From Moraxellaceae bacterium (GTDB taxonomy: Bacteria; Pseudomonadota; Gammaproteobacteria; Pseudomonadales; Ketobacteraceae), in NCBI GenBank assembly GCA_002402125.1, contig NVVG01000227.1, forward strand, positions 1-6,721: 6,721 nucleotides of DNA, read 5' to 3'. This document shows positions 6,295 to 6,721 of this stretch, in pieces; the stretch's first letter is position 1; each line of letters opens with the position of its first letter. The translations under genes and the position numbers were made by a program. The notes under the pieces are model-generated. The model saw only the letters and a list, made by a program, of their open reading frames with translations. It ran no database searches and was not told where the DNA came from.

Positions 6295-6630
6295 TTATTG
6301 CGGCTTACGTTTACCGCGCTGGTAGCGCTCTTTGCGTTCGGCTTCTTTACGGTCTTTCTCGTCTTTGACACGTAATACTTCCATTTCTTGCAAAAAAGCA
6401 AGCTCTTGCGGATCATCCTTAGAGATCCAGAAAATACTATCAGAACGAATTTTTTTATTTTGTTGATAATCAGTGTTACGCCCTACCCCTGCGCGCAGCC
6501 ATTGTTCCGAGGACAAGCGGGTCACTCGCTGTTGCAAGCCATGCAGCACATCATCATCTAACGCATAAGGAATAACAATGTAACCCTCTTCACTCAACGC
6601 ATCAGCGACTTTATCGATTGAAATTGACAT
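6295..6630 (-). CDS. Truncated SM-20-like 2OG-Fe(II) oxygenase N-terminus with unrelated charged tail
   Basis: The 111-residue product begins like proteobacterial SM-20/prolyl-4-hydroxylase-type 2-oxoglutarate/Fe(II) oxygenases: EEGYIVIPYAL (14-24), WLRAGVGR (44-51), IRSDSIFWI (61-69) and LAFLQEMEVLR (77-87) follow the order and spacing I recall for that family. Complete members run to about 200 residues; after the MExLR segment they continue into the double-stranded beta helix with the iron-binding HxD and distal His. Here that core is absent. From residue 88 the protein turns into a charged tail of Lys, Glu and Arg ending GKRKPQ. Other frames downstream show no trace of the missing core, so a simple frameshift does not explain it. 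As it stands it cannot bind iron as these enzymes do. The ATG at 6630 has GAGG (6640-6637) six bases upstream, so it may still be translated. Either it is a decayed gene or a short protein with a new role. Confidence 0.65.
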   Translation of the reverse strand: MSISIDKVADALSEEGYIVIPYALDDDVLHGLQQRVTRLSSEQWLRAGVGRNTDYQQNKKIRSDSIFWISKDDPQELAFLQEMEVLRVKDEKDRKEAERKERYQRGKRKPQ

Positions 6631-6645
6631 TTTTTACCTCAATAA

Positions 6646-6660
6646 AGCACAGCACAGCAC
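6646..6660. repeat. Three tandem copies of AGCAC
   Basis: AGCAC is repeated three times without interruption, six bases upstream of the GAGG ribosome binding site of the truncated oxygenase gene. It is a short microsatellite-like run in the mRNA leader. Three copies are too few to claim phase variation. Confidence 0.4.
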
Positions 6661-6721
6661 AACAAAAACATCACCCACAAACAGGGCACGCCGCGTCTTT
6701 CTTCAATTTCATTGTACGCCA
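6661..6721. other. Right-edge leader with no supported gene
   Basis: On the minus strand a 13-codon reading frame (6712-6671) would encode MKLKKDAACPVCG before a TGA. The CPVCG looks like half of a zinc ribbon, but there is no ribosome binding site in the nine bases available and the frame is too short to call. I see no convincing promoter here. Confidence 0.2.

Noticed and set aside
6671..6712. Thirteen-codon frame with a CPVCG end
   Set aside because: It is too short, has no visible ribosome binding site and a single Cys pair; listed only as an observation at the right edge.

Overview
The window looks like chromosomal DNA from a moderate-GC, probably marine, gammaproteobacterium. The evidence is an SrmB-type DEAD-box helicase whose C-terminus resembles enterobacterial SrmB, a bacterial wax ester synthase/diacylglycerol acyltransferase (WS/DGAT), a YfcH-type (TIGR01777) epimerase and the N-terminus of a proteobacterial SM-20-like oxygenase. 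No genus can be fixed by reading alone. All six supported genes lie on the minus strand, so transcription runs from high to low coordinates. There are no RNA genes, CRISPR arrays, insertion sequences or phage genes, and no gene-free stretch exceeds 300 bases.

Layout in the direction of transcription: (1) 6295-6630, a 111-residue protein that begins like an SM-20/prolyl-hydroxylase-type 2-oxoglutarate/Fe(II) oxygenase but stops before the catalytic core and ends in a charged tail. (2) 5171-6091, a TIGR01777-family nucleotide-sugar-epimerase-like SDR protein, followed after 13 bases by (3) 4675-5157, a small flavodoxin-fold FMN protein; these two look like an operon. (4) 2949-4499, a PiT-family inorganic phosphate transporter with its own candidate sigma70 promoter and a repeat-rich upstream region. 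(5) 1350-2729, a WS/DGAT acyltransferase for storage lipid synthesis, preceded by a 219-base spacer holding a long imperfect hairpin and two phased A-tract repeats. (6) 1-1304, an SrmB-like ribosome-assembly helicase, cut by the window edge just before its end and apparently started from TTG.

The genes do not form one obvious pathway. The epimerase/flavoprotein pair and the WS/DGAT-helicase pair are close enough to be co-transcribed; the phosphate transporter sits between intergenic regions of about 175 and 219 bases. Most of this is ordinary housekeeping and lipid-storage content. The points most worth checking are the truncated oxygenase with a replaced C-terminus, the three CCWCTCAAT repeats upstream of the phosphate transporter, and the TTG start of the helicase. 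I found no convincing new multi-gene system here.
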